9,599 nt of DNA from assembly GCA_028867095.1 (NCBI GenBank), contig JAGWHA010000029.1:1-9599 (forward strand), read 5' to 3'. Within the stretch, counting starts at the first letter, position 1. Every line of letters begins with the position of its first letter. The notes beneath the pieces were generated by a model. The model was not told the origin of the DNA, made no database searches, and saw only the letters and a program-made list of their open reading frames with translations. Of this stretch, positions 1-6,684 are shown piece after piece. Source of the stretch: Microcaldota archaeon. Lineage in GTDB: Archaea > Micrarchaeota > Micrarchaeia > Micrarchaeales > CABMGC01. A program made the translations under genes and the position numbers.

Positions 1-1455
1 GTGATAGTTGTCCTATCGCTTTTTTTAAATCCTTTTGGAAACAAGTCTATAAGTCCTGTAAGTCTGCCGTCTCACCTCAAGCCCACAATATCGCTCGAAT
101 CAGTTCATCAATCCGGTCTCAACATAAGCATTGCATACAATGCGGTTGTGGACAAGGTTTCCAGATTAAATCTTAGCGCCTCAACCATAAACTGGGGCGA
201 CGGCACCACGACCCCTCTGTATAATACCAATCACACCTATTCCAAATACCAAAACTACACGATAAACATCACTGCATACGATACCTCCGGGGCTAAAGAT
301 TCAACGAGCCTAAAGTTTAGCCTGCAGCCAAAAACGAATGGACGGATTCCCGCTCCCTCAGTAATTTTCTATACGCGCACAAATGGATTCGAAGTTAATG
401 TAAACGGCACGGCGAATCCTTTCCCAAGCCAGGATATTGCCGGAGCAAAAATTACCCAGGTCTACATAAATTGGGGTGACGGAAACATCACCAATGGTTT
501 TGTTCAGGCGTCCCACACATACTCAGAAGTGGGAAGCTATCCCATAAGCGTTACCGCCCTTGACTCATTTGGCAACAGCAATACTGTCAGTAAAACCGTA
601 TTTGTCTCTGGCCAATCTGCTCCGCAACTTCAGTACTCGGCAATCTGTCCTAGCATACCGCCAACGTTGCTACTCAAGCCCTCAAAGATAATGGGCTATT
701 CTGTGGAGCTTGTGGGGACTTTGGGGCCATCAGTGATTGGAGGGACAATCAACTGGGGAGACGGCAACACCACAATCCTCACTGATTACACGCATACCTA
801 TCTCCGTTCTGGCAGCTATCCCATTCAGATAGTTGTCTATGACTCCTGCGATAGAAAGTCGAGTTACAGACTAAATGTAAATCTTACTGCACCCTCCACT
901 CCGCCAAAAATCGGGATGGACACCCCCGTAATCAGCGGATACCGCGTAAAGATAAGCGCAAATATAACAACTGCAAGCAATGCCAATATTGATTGGAGCA
1001 GGACCGCCATAAACTGGGGCGACGGCAACACCACTCTTGCAGCAGTTTCCTATACCCATACTTACAGCCGGCCAAACAACTACACCGTAGTCCTCACCGT
1101 TGTGGATACTCTGGGCGATAAAAATACTGCATTCGCGACATTTTCGGTGCCTGAAGTGCCGCCGGGCACCCATTTTGTCCCTCCTCCGTTAAATATAATT
1201 CACGTCGGTCAGAATCTCAGCTCTGGAGAATTCAACGTTTTCCTCAAGAACATCACCTCACCAGACAAAAACGGAAACAGCAAAGCGGCCCTTGCAATAT
1301 ACTCAGACAACTCGTTTGTGGCCCAAAAGAGTATCCCGGAACTCTCCAGCGCGGAGATAAATGTGTCTGGAAAGATCTTATGGATCTATATAGGCAGAAC
1401 ATACACTAACGTTGCAAGGGAGAACTGGACAGAGATCCAGCTGCTAAGCGGGTAA
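1..1455 (+). CDS. PKD-domain surface protein, 5' end probably outside window
   Basis: The reading frame is open from the first base, so the GTG at position 1 may not be the true start. The visible N-terminus (IVVLSLFLN) is hydrophobic but lacks the usual basic residues, as if it were the tail of a signal or membrane segment. Four PKD domains are seen, each with a WGDG motif (residues 65-68, 158-161, 252-255, 339-342) followed by an HTY motif and a closing T.xD strand. Residues about 398-484 form a separate beta-rich tail (FNVFLKNI ... WTEIQLL) that resembles C-terminal domains of archaeal surface or S-layer-like proteins; this resemblance is from memory. Many N-x-S/T sequons suggest glycosylation. 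There is no C-terminal membrane anchor. PKD domains usually serve adhesion or cell-surface architecture. The exact role is unknown. Confidence 0.85.
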   Translation: MIVVLSLFLNPFGNKSISPVSLPSHLKPTISLESVHQSGLNISIAYNAVVDKVSRLNLSASTINWGDGTTTPLYNTNHTYSKYQNYTINITAYDTSGAKDSTSLKFSLQPKTNGRIPAPSVIFYTRTNGFEVNVNGTANPFPSQDIAGAKITQVYINWGDGNITNGFVQASHTYSEVGSYPISVTALDSFGNSNTVSKTVFVSGQSAPQLQYSAICPSIPPTLLLKPSKIMGYSVELVGTLGPSVIGGTINWGDGNTTILTDYTHTYLRSGSYPIQIVVYDSCDRKSSYRLNVNLTAPSTPPKIGMDTPVISGYRVKISANITTASNANIDWSRTAINWGDGNTTLAAVSYTHTYSRPNNYTVVLTVVDTLGDKNTAFATFSVPEVPPGTHFVPPPLNIIHVGQNLSSGEFNVFLKNITSPDKNGNSKAALAIYSDNSFVAQKSIPELSSAEINVSGKILWIYIGRTYTNVARENWTEIQLLSG

Positions 1456-1480
1456 AACTCCCCAAACGAATAAGTAGTAA

Positions 1481-1490
1481 TATATATAAA
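1481..1490 (+). promoter_or_regulatory. TATA box for the second PKD gene
   Basis: TATATATAAA lies in the 41-base gap between the two PKD genes. Its centre is about 27 bases before the ATG at 1512 but only about 12 before the ATG at 1497. Archaeal transcription normally starts 25-30 bases after the box, so this predicts a leaderless mRNA beginning at ATG 1512. It also means the second PKD gene need not depend on read-through from the first. Confidence 0.6.
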
Positions 1491-1511
1491 GGAAAAATGC
1501 TTCATCATATC

Positions 1512-3968
1512 ATGAATAAAGGGTCTTTGGCAATTCCTATTACGCTTATCGCATTAGTGCTTGTGTTAAGCCTCAATTCTCTCTCAGCCCAGTCTAATTT
1601 GAATGCGGTCCCCCCAACCGCAACATTCAGCCCGCAGGTGAGCGGTGGGGGATTGACGGTAACGGCAAGCGGAAGCATAAGCGATAGCAATCTTGGCGGA
1701 ACCATTTCCTATTCCTCGGTAACGTGGGACTGGGGAGATGGCACGGGCACGACCTATGGGCTCTACCCCCAGCATGTTTATGCGCGCGGTGGAGGATATA
1801 CGATAAAAATGCGGGCGACAGATTCTCTGGGGCAAACAGCCACAGTTACAAGATCCGTATCCGTAAACCCAAACGGGGCGCAGACGGTCTCAATTTCATA
1901 TGCCTCGCAGGCATACTGCCCTTCCTGCACCTCGGTCCCTCCCACAATCTCATTTAGCCTCAGCACTGGCGGGAATGGAATGCTTGTCACGGCATCAGGT
2001 TCTATCATAGATTCAAATCAGAATGCAAGGATAACTCAGATTGTATGGAACTGGGGCGACGGCTCCCCAACAACATCCGGGCAGTATCCTCAGCACGTTT
2101 ACAGCAGCCCTAACAGGTATTCCGTATCTGTCACTGTCTACGATAGCGTTGGCCAAAGCAGCAGCACAAGCGAAGAGGTCGACGTGTCGCAAAATAGCGC
2201 CACCACAATTTCCGTTTCAAGTACTTCGCAGGGTAGTGGGGGCGGCCAGACTGTTTCAGGCAATCCAATAAGGACCTCGGTATCCGCTTCGGTATCAGGA
2301 CTTAAGGTCACTGCACCAGTCACATTTGTCGATCCAAATACAGGTGCGACTTCAGTAACAATCACCTGGGATTGGGGGGACAACACGCAAAGCAGTTCCG
2401 GAACACACACCTATTCAGGCCCTAATGCCTGCGGGGCCAGTGGAATCTGCACAATAACCGTGAAGTCTAAAGACAATCTGGGAAATACGGGAACCTCTTC
2501 AACTACTGCCTCACTAAGCAACGGCGGTTCGATACAGCCTGGCCAGTCGCAGGCAATACCGGTTTCATTTAGATATACTATAAGTGGCAGCGGCTTTACA
2601 GTGACCCCTTCTCCATCCATAAGCGATAACACGCAGGGGGCTGCGATAACTTCTATCGATTGGAACTGGGGCGACGGCACATCTGACTCTTTTGGAACCT
2701 CGGTACAGCACACATACAGCCAACCTAAGACGTATACAGTGACCTTGACAGTAAGGGATAGCTACGGGAATACGGGAGTCGCAACAGCCCCGATAACAAT
2801 CTCTTCCCAGAACCTGCAGCAAATAGGTGTTTCAACACCTGTATTATCCGGTTCAGGGCTCAGTGTTCAAGCGAGCTCAACTTTCCACGACTCAAATCCT
2901 GGTGCAACCAGCGTCTCGATTCTCTGGTCTTGGGGTGATCAAACAACCTCAACGACCGACAGCCACACATACCCAGCACCTGGCGAGTATCTTGTAACGG
3001 TGACGATAACTGACAATGTTGGCGCAATAGGCACCAGCCAGCAGGAATATCAAGTAAATTCAGCAGGAGCTCCCCAGCAAGTTACTGGAGGCGGTCAACC
3101 CTTCCCTACACCTATCACAGGACAGCCTATACAGCTGACTTGGCAGTCATCAGGTCAAGCAGGGCTTCTTGTAAGGCCCAATGTACAGTTCAACGACCCA
3201 AATGCTGGGGCCACTTCAGTATCATCCTCTTGGAACTGGGGCGACGGCACCACAAGCTCTTCAGCATCGCATACATACTCAAGCGTACTGGCTTGCGGGG
3301 CAACAAACATTTGCACTATTAAGGGAACCTTTACTGACAACCTTGGCAACACCGGGACAATTTCGCAGTCTGTGACCCTTAGTTCATCTTCATCTTCAGG
3401 TGGCGGTACCGTTCAGCCTATACAGCTGACTTGGCAGTCATCAGGGCAGGTAGGTCTTTTTGTAAAGCCTAACGTTCAGTTTAACGACCCCAACGTCGGT
3501 GCAACCTCTGTAACCGCTTCATGGAGCTGGGGCGACGGCACATCTTCAGGTTCTTCACATGCCTACCAGAGCGCTTCAGCATGCGGCGCCACAAGCACAT
3601 GCACAATAACCGGAACCTTCAAAGACAACTTGGGGAATACGGCAACAATCTCTCGCTCAATCACTCTTTCATCATCTTCCTCTGGGGGCGGCACCATATC
3701 CAATTACCCGATACAGCTTACTTGGCAGTCATCAGGGCAGCACGGACTTTCAGTAACCCCTTCCGTCCACTACAATGATGTCAATACGGGGGCGAGGTCG
3801 ATTTCAACCTCTTGGAACTGGGGCGACGGCACCACAAGCTCAACAAATTCGCACACTTACTCTAATGTGAACGCCTGTGCGGGCTCTAACCTATGCACCA
3901 TAACCGCAAAGGTCACGGACAATCTTGGCAACACCGGCACCATCACCCAATCAATCGCACTAGGCTAG
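1512..3968 (+). CDS. Secreted protein with eight PKD domains
   Basis: An 818-residue secreted protein. The ATG at 1512 is preferred over the in-frame ATG at 1497 because it gives a standard signal peptide (MNKG, then a hydrophobic core, with likely cleavage after SLSA) and sits about 27 bases after a TATA box. Numbered from 1512, eight PKD domains have WGDG-like motifs starting near residues 74, 181, 288, 386, 474, 576, 673 and 770. Domains 3, 6, 7 and 8 carry a C-x5-C loop (C307/C313, C595/C601, C691/C697, C789/C795), a possible disulphide hairpin. A CPSC motif links domains 1 and 2. The last three domains are near-identical 97-residue repeats joined by Ser/Gly-rich linkers (runs of S then GGG). 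There is no membrane anchor, enzyme domain or sorting motif. A role as an extracellular structural or adhesive protein is inferred from the PKD family. Confidence 0.88.
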   Translation: MNKGSLAIPITLIALVLVLSLNSLSAQSNLNAVPPTATFSPQVSGGGLTVTASGSISDSNLGGTISYSSVTWDWGDGTGTTYGLYPQHVYARGGGYTIKMRATDSLGQTATVTRSVSVNPNGAQTVSISYASQAYCPSCTSVPPTISFSLSTGGNGMLVTASGSIIDSNQNARITQIVWNWGDGSPTTSGQYPQHVYSSPNRYSVSVTVYDSVGQSSSTSEEVDVSQNSATTISVSSTSQGSGGGQTVSGNPIRTSVSASVSGLKVTAPVTFVDPNTGATSVTITWDWGDNTQSSSGTHTYSGPNACGASGICTITVKSKDNLGNTGTSSTTASLSNGGSIQPGQSQAIPVSFRYTISGSGFTVTPSPSISDNTQGAAITSIDWNWGDGTSDSFGTSVQHTYSQPKTYTVTLTVRDSYGNTGVATAPITISSQNLQQIGVSTPVLSGSGLSVQASSTFHDSNPGATSVSILWSWGDQTTSTTDSHTYPAPGEYLVTVTITDNVGAIGTSQQEYQVNSAGAPQQVTGGGQPFPTPITGQPIQLTWQSSGQAGLLVRPNVQFNDPNAGATSVSSSWNWGDGTTSSSASHTYSSVLACGATNICTIKGTFTDNLGNTGTISQSVTLSSSSSSGGGTVQPIQLTWQSSGQVGLFVKPNVQFNDPNVGATSVTASWSWGDGTSSGSSHAYQSASACGATSTCTITGTFKDNLGNTATISRSITLSSSSSGGGTISNYPIQLTWQSSGQHGLSVTPSVHYNDVNTGARSISTSWNWGDGTTSSTNSHTYSNVNACAGSNLCTITAKVTDNLGNTGTITQSIALG
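3126..3965 (+). repeat. Three in-frame 291-base tandem repeats coding PKD domains 6-8
   Basis: Units begin at 3126, 3417 and 3708, a period of exactly 291 bases (97 codons); the third is shorter because the gene ends. Each opens with a near-identical stretch (ATACAGCTGACTTGGCAGTC or a one-base variant) and repeats AACTGGGGCGACGGCAC or a close variant about 105 bases later. The encoded units share PIQLTWQSSG, a WGDG motif, the C-x5-C loop and DNLGNT. The high DNA identity points to recent duplication or gene conversion, and copy number may vary between strains or collapse in assemblies. Confidence 0.9.
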
Positions 3969-3983
3969 GATTTTCTCTGCATC

Positions 3984-3992
3984 TAAAAATTT
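3984..3992 (-). terminator. Possible oligo-T terminator of the MoxR gene
   Basis: On the minus strand a run of five T lies a few bases after the MoxR stop codon, inside the 30-base gap between two convergent genes. Archaeal termination often needs only a T-run. The run is short, so this is weak. Confidence 0.3.
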
Positions 3993-3998
3993 GGCTCT

Positions 3999-4907
3999 TC
4001 ATCCAAGGGTCGCAAGTATTCCGTCGACAATTCCCCTCACTCCGACTCCTCCAGTTGCCCTGACCGCAATCCTGTGGCTGAGAACCGGCTTTGCAAGGAA
4101 CTTGATGTCCTCCCTTGTGACCTCGGTCCTTCCCTCGATCAGCGCCTTTGCCTTCCCGCACATCATGAGCGCGATGTCCGCCCTTGGGCTGGCGCCCATG
4201 ACCACGTGGATGTCGGTTCGCGTGGCGTTGACTATTCCAGTGATGTAGTTTGCGACATCATCAGGCATCTTGATCAGCTTTGCCTGCTGCTGGTACTCGA
4301 TTATGTCCTGCGTGCTGATTATCTTGCTGACTATGCTCTTCTCCTCCCGCTCCTTGATCCGAAGCATCTCCTTCTCCTCCTCCTCGCTCGGGTAGTCGAC
4401 GTCGATCTTCATTATGAACCTGTCCGCAAGCACCTTCGGCAGCGGCTCTGTCCCCTCGATCCTCAGTGGGTTCTGGGTGGCAAATGCGGTGAATGGCCTC
4501 GGAAGCTGCATGTCAACCCCTCCCGCCGTTACCTGCCGCTCCTCAAGGGTCTCAAGAAGCGCGCTCATCGTCTTCGGCGGCGAACGGTTGAGCTCGTCGA
4601 TAAGCAGGATGTTTGTGAATATCGGCCCCTTCTTGAAGGCGGGGGAGTTGTTGTCGTCAAGGTAGGTGTACCCCACGATGTCCTTTGGCTCAAGGTCCGG
4701 GGTCCCCTGGATCCTCTTGAAGTCAGCCTGGATCGTGGATGCAAGAGCCTTTGTCATGGTCGTCTTTGCGACTCCAGGCACTCCCTCAAGCAGAGCATGC
4801 CCGTTTGCAACGATTGCGATAAAGAGCAGCTCTATCGTGTCGGTCTTTCCGGATATGTGCTTTTTCATCTCGGCAAGCGTCCTTGAGTAGGCCTCTTTCG
4901 CGTCCAA
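3999..4907 (-). CDS. MoxR-family AAA+ ATPase
   Basis: A 302-residue cytoplasmic ATPase of the MoxR family, chaperone-like AAA+ proteins thought to help mature or assemble other proteins or complexes. Visible motifs are Walker A GVPGVAKT (42-49), Walker B ILLIDE (100-105), sensor 1 in ATQNP (N146), the arginine finger in LADRF (R163) and sensor 2 in GASPR (R242), with the usual C-terminal helical lid. The length matches the family and all key residues are present. The start is a TTG at 4907 with GGTG about five bases upstream; the first downstream ATG (residue 14) would cut into the N-terminal helix. MoxR genes often sit beside DUF58 or von Willebrand A genes, but none is in this window, so the client is unknown. 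It converges with the PKD gene and diverges from rpo4. Confidence 0.93.
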   Translation of the reverse strand: MDAKEAYSRTLAEMKKHISGKTDTIELLFIAIVANGHALLEGVPGVAKTTMTKALASTIQADFKRIQGTPDLEPKDIVGYTYLDDNNSPAFKKGPIFTNILLIDELNRSPPKTMSALLETLEERQVTAGGVDMQLPRPFTAFATQNPLRIEGTEPLPKVLADRFIMKIDVDYPSEEEEKEMLRIKEREEKSIVSKIISTQDIIEYQQQAKLIKMPDDVANYITGIVNATRTDIHVVMGASPRADIALMMCGKAKALIEGRTEVTREDIKFLAKPVLSHRIAVRATGGVGVRGIVDGILATLG

Positions 4908-4938
4908 ACCAGCACCGATAATAGTTAGTAGGGAAAGG

Positions 4939-4950
4939 TTTAATAATTAA
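4939..4950. promoter_or_regulatory. Shared AT-rich divergent promoter of the MoxR gene and rpo4
   Basis: TTTAATAATTAA is the main AT-rich block in the 72-base gap between the divergent starts. It lies about 35 bases from the rpo4 ATG (4980) and about 38 from the MoxR TTG (4907), and it reads as TATA-like on both strands. One element may serve both directions, giving short leaders of about 10 bases. Confidence 0.45.
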
Positions 4951-4968
4951 CTTTGCCTATTTAACCAT

Positions 4969-4974
4969 AAGGTG
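4969..4974 (+). promoter_or_regulatory. Ribosome binding site of rpo4
   Basis: AAGGTG matches the archaeal anti-Shine-Dalgarno sequence and ends five bases before the ATG at 4980. It decides the start against the TTG codon immediately upstream at 4977. Confidence 0.6.
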
Positions 4975-4979
4975 TATTG

Positions 4980-5315
4980 ATGATAGGAAAAGATCACATT
5001 TCAGGCAATCCGGTCACGGTAGCGGAGTCACTTGATATACTAGAGGAGCGAAAGAAGGCCGGGGAGCTGGGATACGAGCAGCAGATTGCATACGACCACG
5101 CAAAGAAGTTCGCCTCAATGGATCTGGACAAGGCAAAGAAGTTCGCCGCGGATCTTGAGGACGTGGGGATAAGCAAGAAGGCGATAATCAAGGTCATCGA
5201 TGTCATGCCGGCCAACGAGGTCCAGCTAAAGAACGTGCTGCTAATTGAGAAAAAGACGTTCGAGGCCGATGTCATAAAGAAGGTACTTGAGGTCGTCGCC
5301 AAGTACAAGAAGTAA
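4980..5315 (+). CDS. rpo4: DNA-directed RNA polymerase subunit Rpo4 (F, Rpb4 homologue)
   Basis: A 111-residue protein matching archaeal Rpo4/RpoF, which pairs with Rpo7/E to form the polymerase stalk used in initiation, processivity and RNA binding. Recognisable features are an N-terminal strand (ISGNPVTVAE) that would pack on Rpo7, the helical stretch GYEQQIAYDHAKKFA, and the C-terminal HRDC-like helices (ISKKAIIKVIDVMP, then a closing VLEVVAKYKK). The length is typical. The ATG at 4980 is chosen because AAGGTG lies five bases upstream. DUF655 follows after 27 bases, the usual archaeal gene order, so the two are probably co-transcribed. The normal upstream neighbour, eL21, is displaced to 6685-6978 on the other strand. 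Confidence 0.9.
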   Translation: MIGKDHISGNPVTVAESLDILEERKKAGELGYEQQIAYDHAKKFASMDLDKAKKFAADLEDVGISKKAIIKVIDVMPANEVQLKNVLLIEKKTFEADVIKKVLEVVAKYKK

Positions 5316-5342
5316 CGGTTTTGCACATTTTGGGCGCTGTCC

Positions 5343-5918
5343 ATGGAATTAGAGAGAAAAGAGGAATTGGAGGAACACGCTGTTGTTCTCGACTATCTTC
5401 CTACTGGAAAGTCCGGCGCCGCAAAGTCAGAGCCGACGGCGATACTGCTTGGCGAGAACAAGTTCACGCTCCTTGAAGCGGTGCCAAAGCTCGGAGCAGT
5501 GCTGAAGGTAGGCGAGAGGGTCTACATCGGAAAGGCGGAGCGAGACAAGATCGCACTTATCAAGTTAAGGCTCAACTACAGCGAGCTAACGGAGGGCGCA
5601 AGAAACGAGCTGCCAAAGGCGGTCTCGCAGATAGTGAAGGGCAACGAGCCAAAGTTCGTCGACGTCTTCAACAGGGCGGGCCCGATCAACATAAGGGAGC
5701 ACTCGCTTGAGCTCCTTCCCGGCGTCGGAAAGAAGCACCTTCAGGGGATAATCAAGGCAAGGGAGGAGAAGCCATTTGAGAGCTTCGCGGACATCTCCGC
5801 AAGGGTCTCGCTTCTCCAGGATCCCGTCAAGCTGCTGACCGACAGGATAATCGTTGAGCTGAAGGGGGAGAGCAGGTTCTATCTGTTCACAAGGCCGTAC
5901 GGAAAGCCGCATTTTTAA
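5343..5918 (+). CDS. DUF655 family protein with helix-hairpin-helix
   Basis: A 191-residue DUF655 protein, an archaeal family of predicted RNA- or DNA-binding proteins usually found between rpo4 and ksgA. The N-terminal half (about 12-75: HAVVLDYLPTGKS ... VGERVYIGKAERDKI) looks like an OB-fold beta barrel. Residues 122-141 form a helix-hairpin-helix with the LPGVGKK hairpin, which normally contacts nucleic-acid backbone. It lies 27 bases after rpo4 with no clear ribosome binding site, fitting an operon. The rRNA dimethyltransferase gene ksgA, a common next neighbour, is absent; a toxin/AbrB island follows. The biochemical function of the family is not established, and a role in ribosome or RNA biology is inferred from its neighbours. 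Confidence 0.88.
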   Translation: MELERKEELEEHAVVLDYLPTGKSGAAKSEPTAILLGENKFTLLEAVPKLGAVLKVGERVYIGKAERDKIALIKLRLNYSELTEGARNELPKAVSQIVKGNEPKFVDVFNRAGPINIREHSLELLPGVGKKHLQGIIKAREEKPFESFADISARVSLLQDPVKLLTDRIIVELKGESRFYLFTRPYGKPHF

Positions 5919-5954
5919 AACCTTTCGGAATTTTGAGTAAAATTTCAGAGGGTC

Positions 5955-5960
5955 TTTATT
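5955..5960 (+). promoter_or_regulatory. Possible TATA element of the first RelE-like gene
   Basis: TTTATT is centred about 26 bases before the ATG at 5983, the spacing expected for a leaderless transcript. No ribosome binding site precedes that ATG. The match to an archaeal TATA box is poor, so this is tentative. Confidence 0.3.
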
Positions 5961-5982
5961 CTAAAATCTCTAAATTTTCCAT

Positions 5983-6243
5983 ATGGCGTATACTGTTTAT
6001 TCTGCAAGAAATTTCGAAAAGATATTTGAAAAAAGACACGGAGAAAGGAGAGCCTGGTTAAATTCAATGAAAAATATTTTAGAACAAAATCCAAAATTAG
6101 GAAAGCCGCTTGGTGGCAGACTACACAAAATTTGGCAGCTGCGAATAGGTCCGTTTAGAGTATGGTACAAAATAGACGATAAAGCTCAAAAGGTAGAACT
6201 GTTAACAGTGCTGCACAAAGATGAGGCACAGCATTTTTATTAG
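5983..6243 (+). CDS. RelE/ParE-superfamily toxin-like protein
   Basis: An 86-residue protein with the RelE/ParE fold signature: an N-terminal strand and long helices (FEKIFEKRHG ... NILEQNPKLG), then the core strand GRLHKIWQLRIGPFRVWYKI (residues 45-64) and the ending VLHKDEAQHFY (76-86). Conserved basic residues R54, R59 and K79 and the terminal Tyr are of the kind RelE proteins use to cleave ribosome-bound mRNA, but catalysis cannot be proved here. No co-directional antitoxin precedes it. Its stop codon overlaps that of the AbrB-like gene on the other strand. One 60-base stretch (6001-6060) is about 37% G+C against about 58% in one stretch of DUF655 (5641-5700), and AAA and ATA codons are frequent, suggesting acquisition by transfer. 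Confidence 0.82.
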   Translation: MAYTVYSARNFEKIFEKRHGERRAWLNSMKNILEQNPKLGKPLGGRLHKIWQLRIGPFRVWYKIDDKAQKVELLTVLHKDEAQHFY

Positions 6244-6485
6244 TCAAGTTCCTTAATAAATTCACTTACCTTTCTTATTCTGCCCTTCTTAATATCCTCT
6301 TCACTTTTCATTATTTGAAGTAGAACATCCCTGCTAATCTTCGGTATGCTGGCCTTTTTGAATACAACGCCCCCTTTTATCTCAAGCGCAATAAACCTAT
6401 CGCTCGCCTTAAACCTGCCCTTTTTTCTGATGCTTTTAGGTACGACTAATTGTCCTTTCCCGGACATCTTTACCAATTCTTCCAT
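6240..6485 (-). CDS. AbrB/MazE/SpoVT-type DNA-binding protein, probable antitoxin
   Basis: An 81-residue protein. The N-terminal half (VKMSGKGQLVVPKSIRKKGR, residues 5-24, then FIALEIKGGVVFKKA) is the swapped-hairpin AbrB/MazE/SpoVT DNA-binding domain. The C-terminal half (SEEDIKKGRIRKVSEFIKEL) is charged and helical, like antitoxin tails that wrap a RelE partner. The ATG at 6485 is preferred over a GTG at 6518 because the domain starts there and a TATA-like element lies about 27 bases upstream; the longer form would translate through the promoter. It converges with the RelE-like gene and overlaps it by four bases. Antitoxins normally precede their toxin on the same strand, so the pairing is plausible but inferred. 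It may repress its own gene. Confidence 0.82.
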   Translation of the reverse strand: MEELVKMSGKGQLVVPKSIRKKGRFKASDRFIALEIKGGVVFKKASIPKISRDVLLQIMKSEEDIKKGRIRKVSEFIKELD

Positions 6486-6488
6486 ATT

Positions 6489-6516
6489 AAACAGTTGAAC
6501 AGTTAAACTATTTAAC
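6489..6516 (-). promoter_or_regulatory. Promoter and candidate operator of the AbrB-like gene
   Basis: On the minus strand TTAAATA sits about 27 bases before the ATG at 6485 and lies inside a perfect palindrome, GTTAAA-3 bases-TTTAAC (6502-6516). Beside it is a direct repeat, AACAGTT at 6490-6496 and 6498-6504 (plus-strand reading, period 8). Such repeats over a TATA box are what an autoregulating AbrB-type antitoxin would bind. Confidence 0.5.
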
Positions 6517-6595
6517 ACTTTGCGTTATTACAGTTCTTGTGCTATCTTGAAATAAGGTTCTCTCGCTAAACAATAAAGATGTCTTCGAGCAGGAG

Positions 6596-6603
6596 ATTTA
6601 TAT
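6596..6603 (+). promoter_or_regulatory. Orphan TATA-like element in the AbrB-eL21 gap
   Basis: ATTTATAT is followed about 25-32 bases later by ATG codons (6623, 6631), but the reading frames close after 17 and 9 codons. It may be the leftover promoter of a lost gene or drive a small RNA. The rest of the gap (6517-6672) shows no tRNA, clear C/D-box RNA or convincing gene. Confidence 0.25.
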
Positions 6604-6672
6604 GAGAGCACTGAATTTGAGGATGATTAGATGGATCAGACCTACTTGCCTGGGGCTTAGCAAAGAAGTAAT

Positions 6673-6684
6673 TTAAAAATAGAA
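6673..6684 (-). terminator. Oligo-T terminator of eL21
   Basis: On the minus strand the bases right after the eL21 stop codon read TTCTATTTTTAA, a T-rich run typical of archaeal intrinsic termination. No stem-loop is evident, and archaea do not need one. Confidence 0.5.

Noticed and set aside
1497..1511. Five-residue N-terminal extension (MLHHI) of the second PKD protein
   Set aside because: The TATA box at 1481-1490 is too close to allow transcription to include 1497, and the signal peptide is more typical from the ATG at 1512.
3126..3965. CRISPR-like or non-coding repeat array
   Set aside because: The 291-base period is an exact multiple of three, the frame stays open, and the repeats encode PKD domains.
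4074..4886. Long open frame (270 codons) on the plus strand across the MoxR gene
   Set aside because: It is antisense to a gene with intact AAA+ motifs, its translation is low-complexity and shows no known domain, and open antisense frames are common in GC-rich coding DNA.
6486..6518. Eleven-residue N-terminal extension of the AbrB-like protein from a GTG at 6518
   Set aside because: It would run through the palindrome and TATA element, and the AbrB domain begins at the downstream ATG.
6595..6680. C/D-box small RNA or tRNA in the AbrB-eL21 gap
   Set aside because: A CTGA and a GATGATT occur, but a complete C, D', C', D set with proper spacing is absent on both strands, and no cloverleaf or T-loop motif is visible.
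5919..6684. Insertion sequence or integrated element around the toxin/AbrB island
   Set aside because: No transposase, integrase, terminal inverted repeat or target duplication is visible; only lower G+C and broken gene order support mobility.
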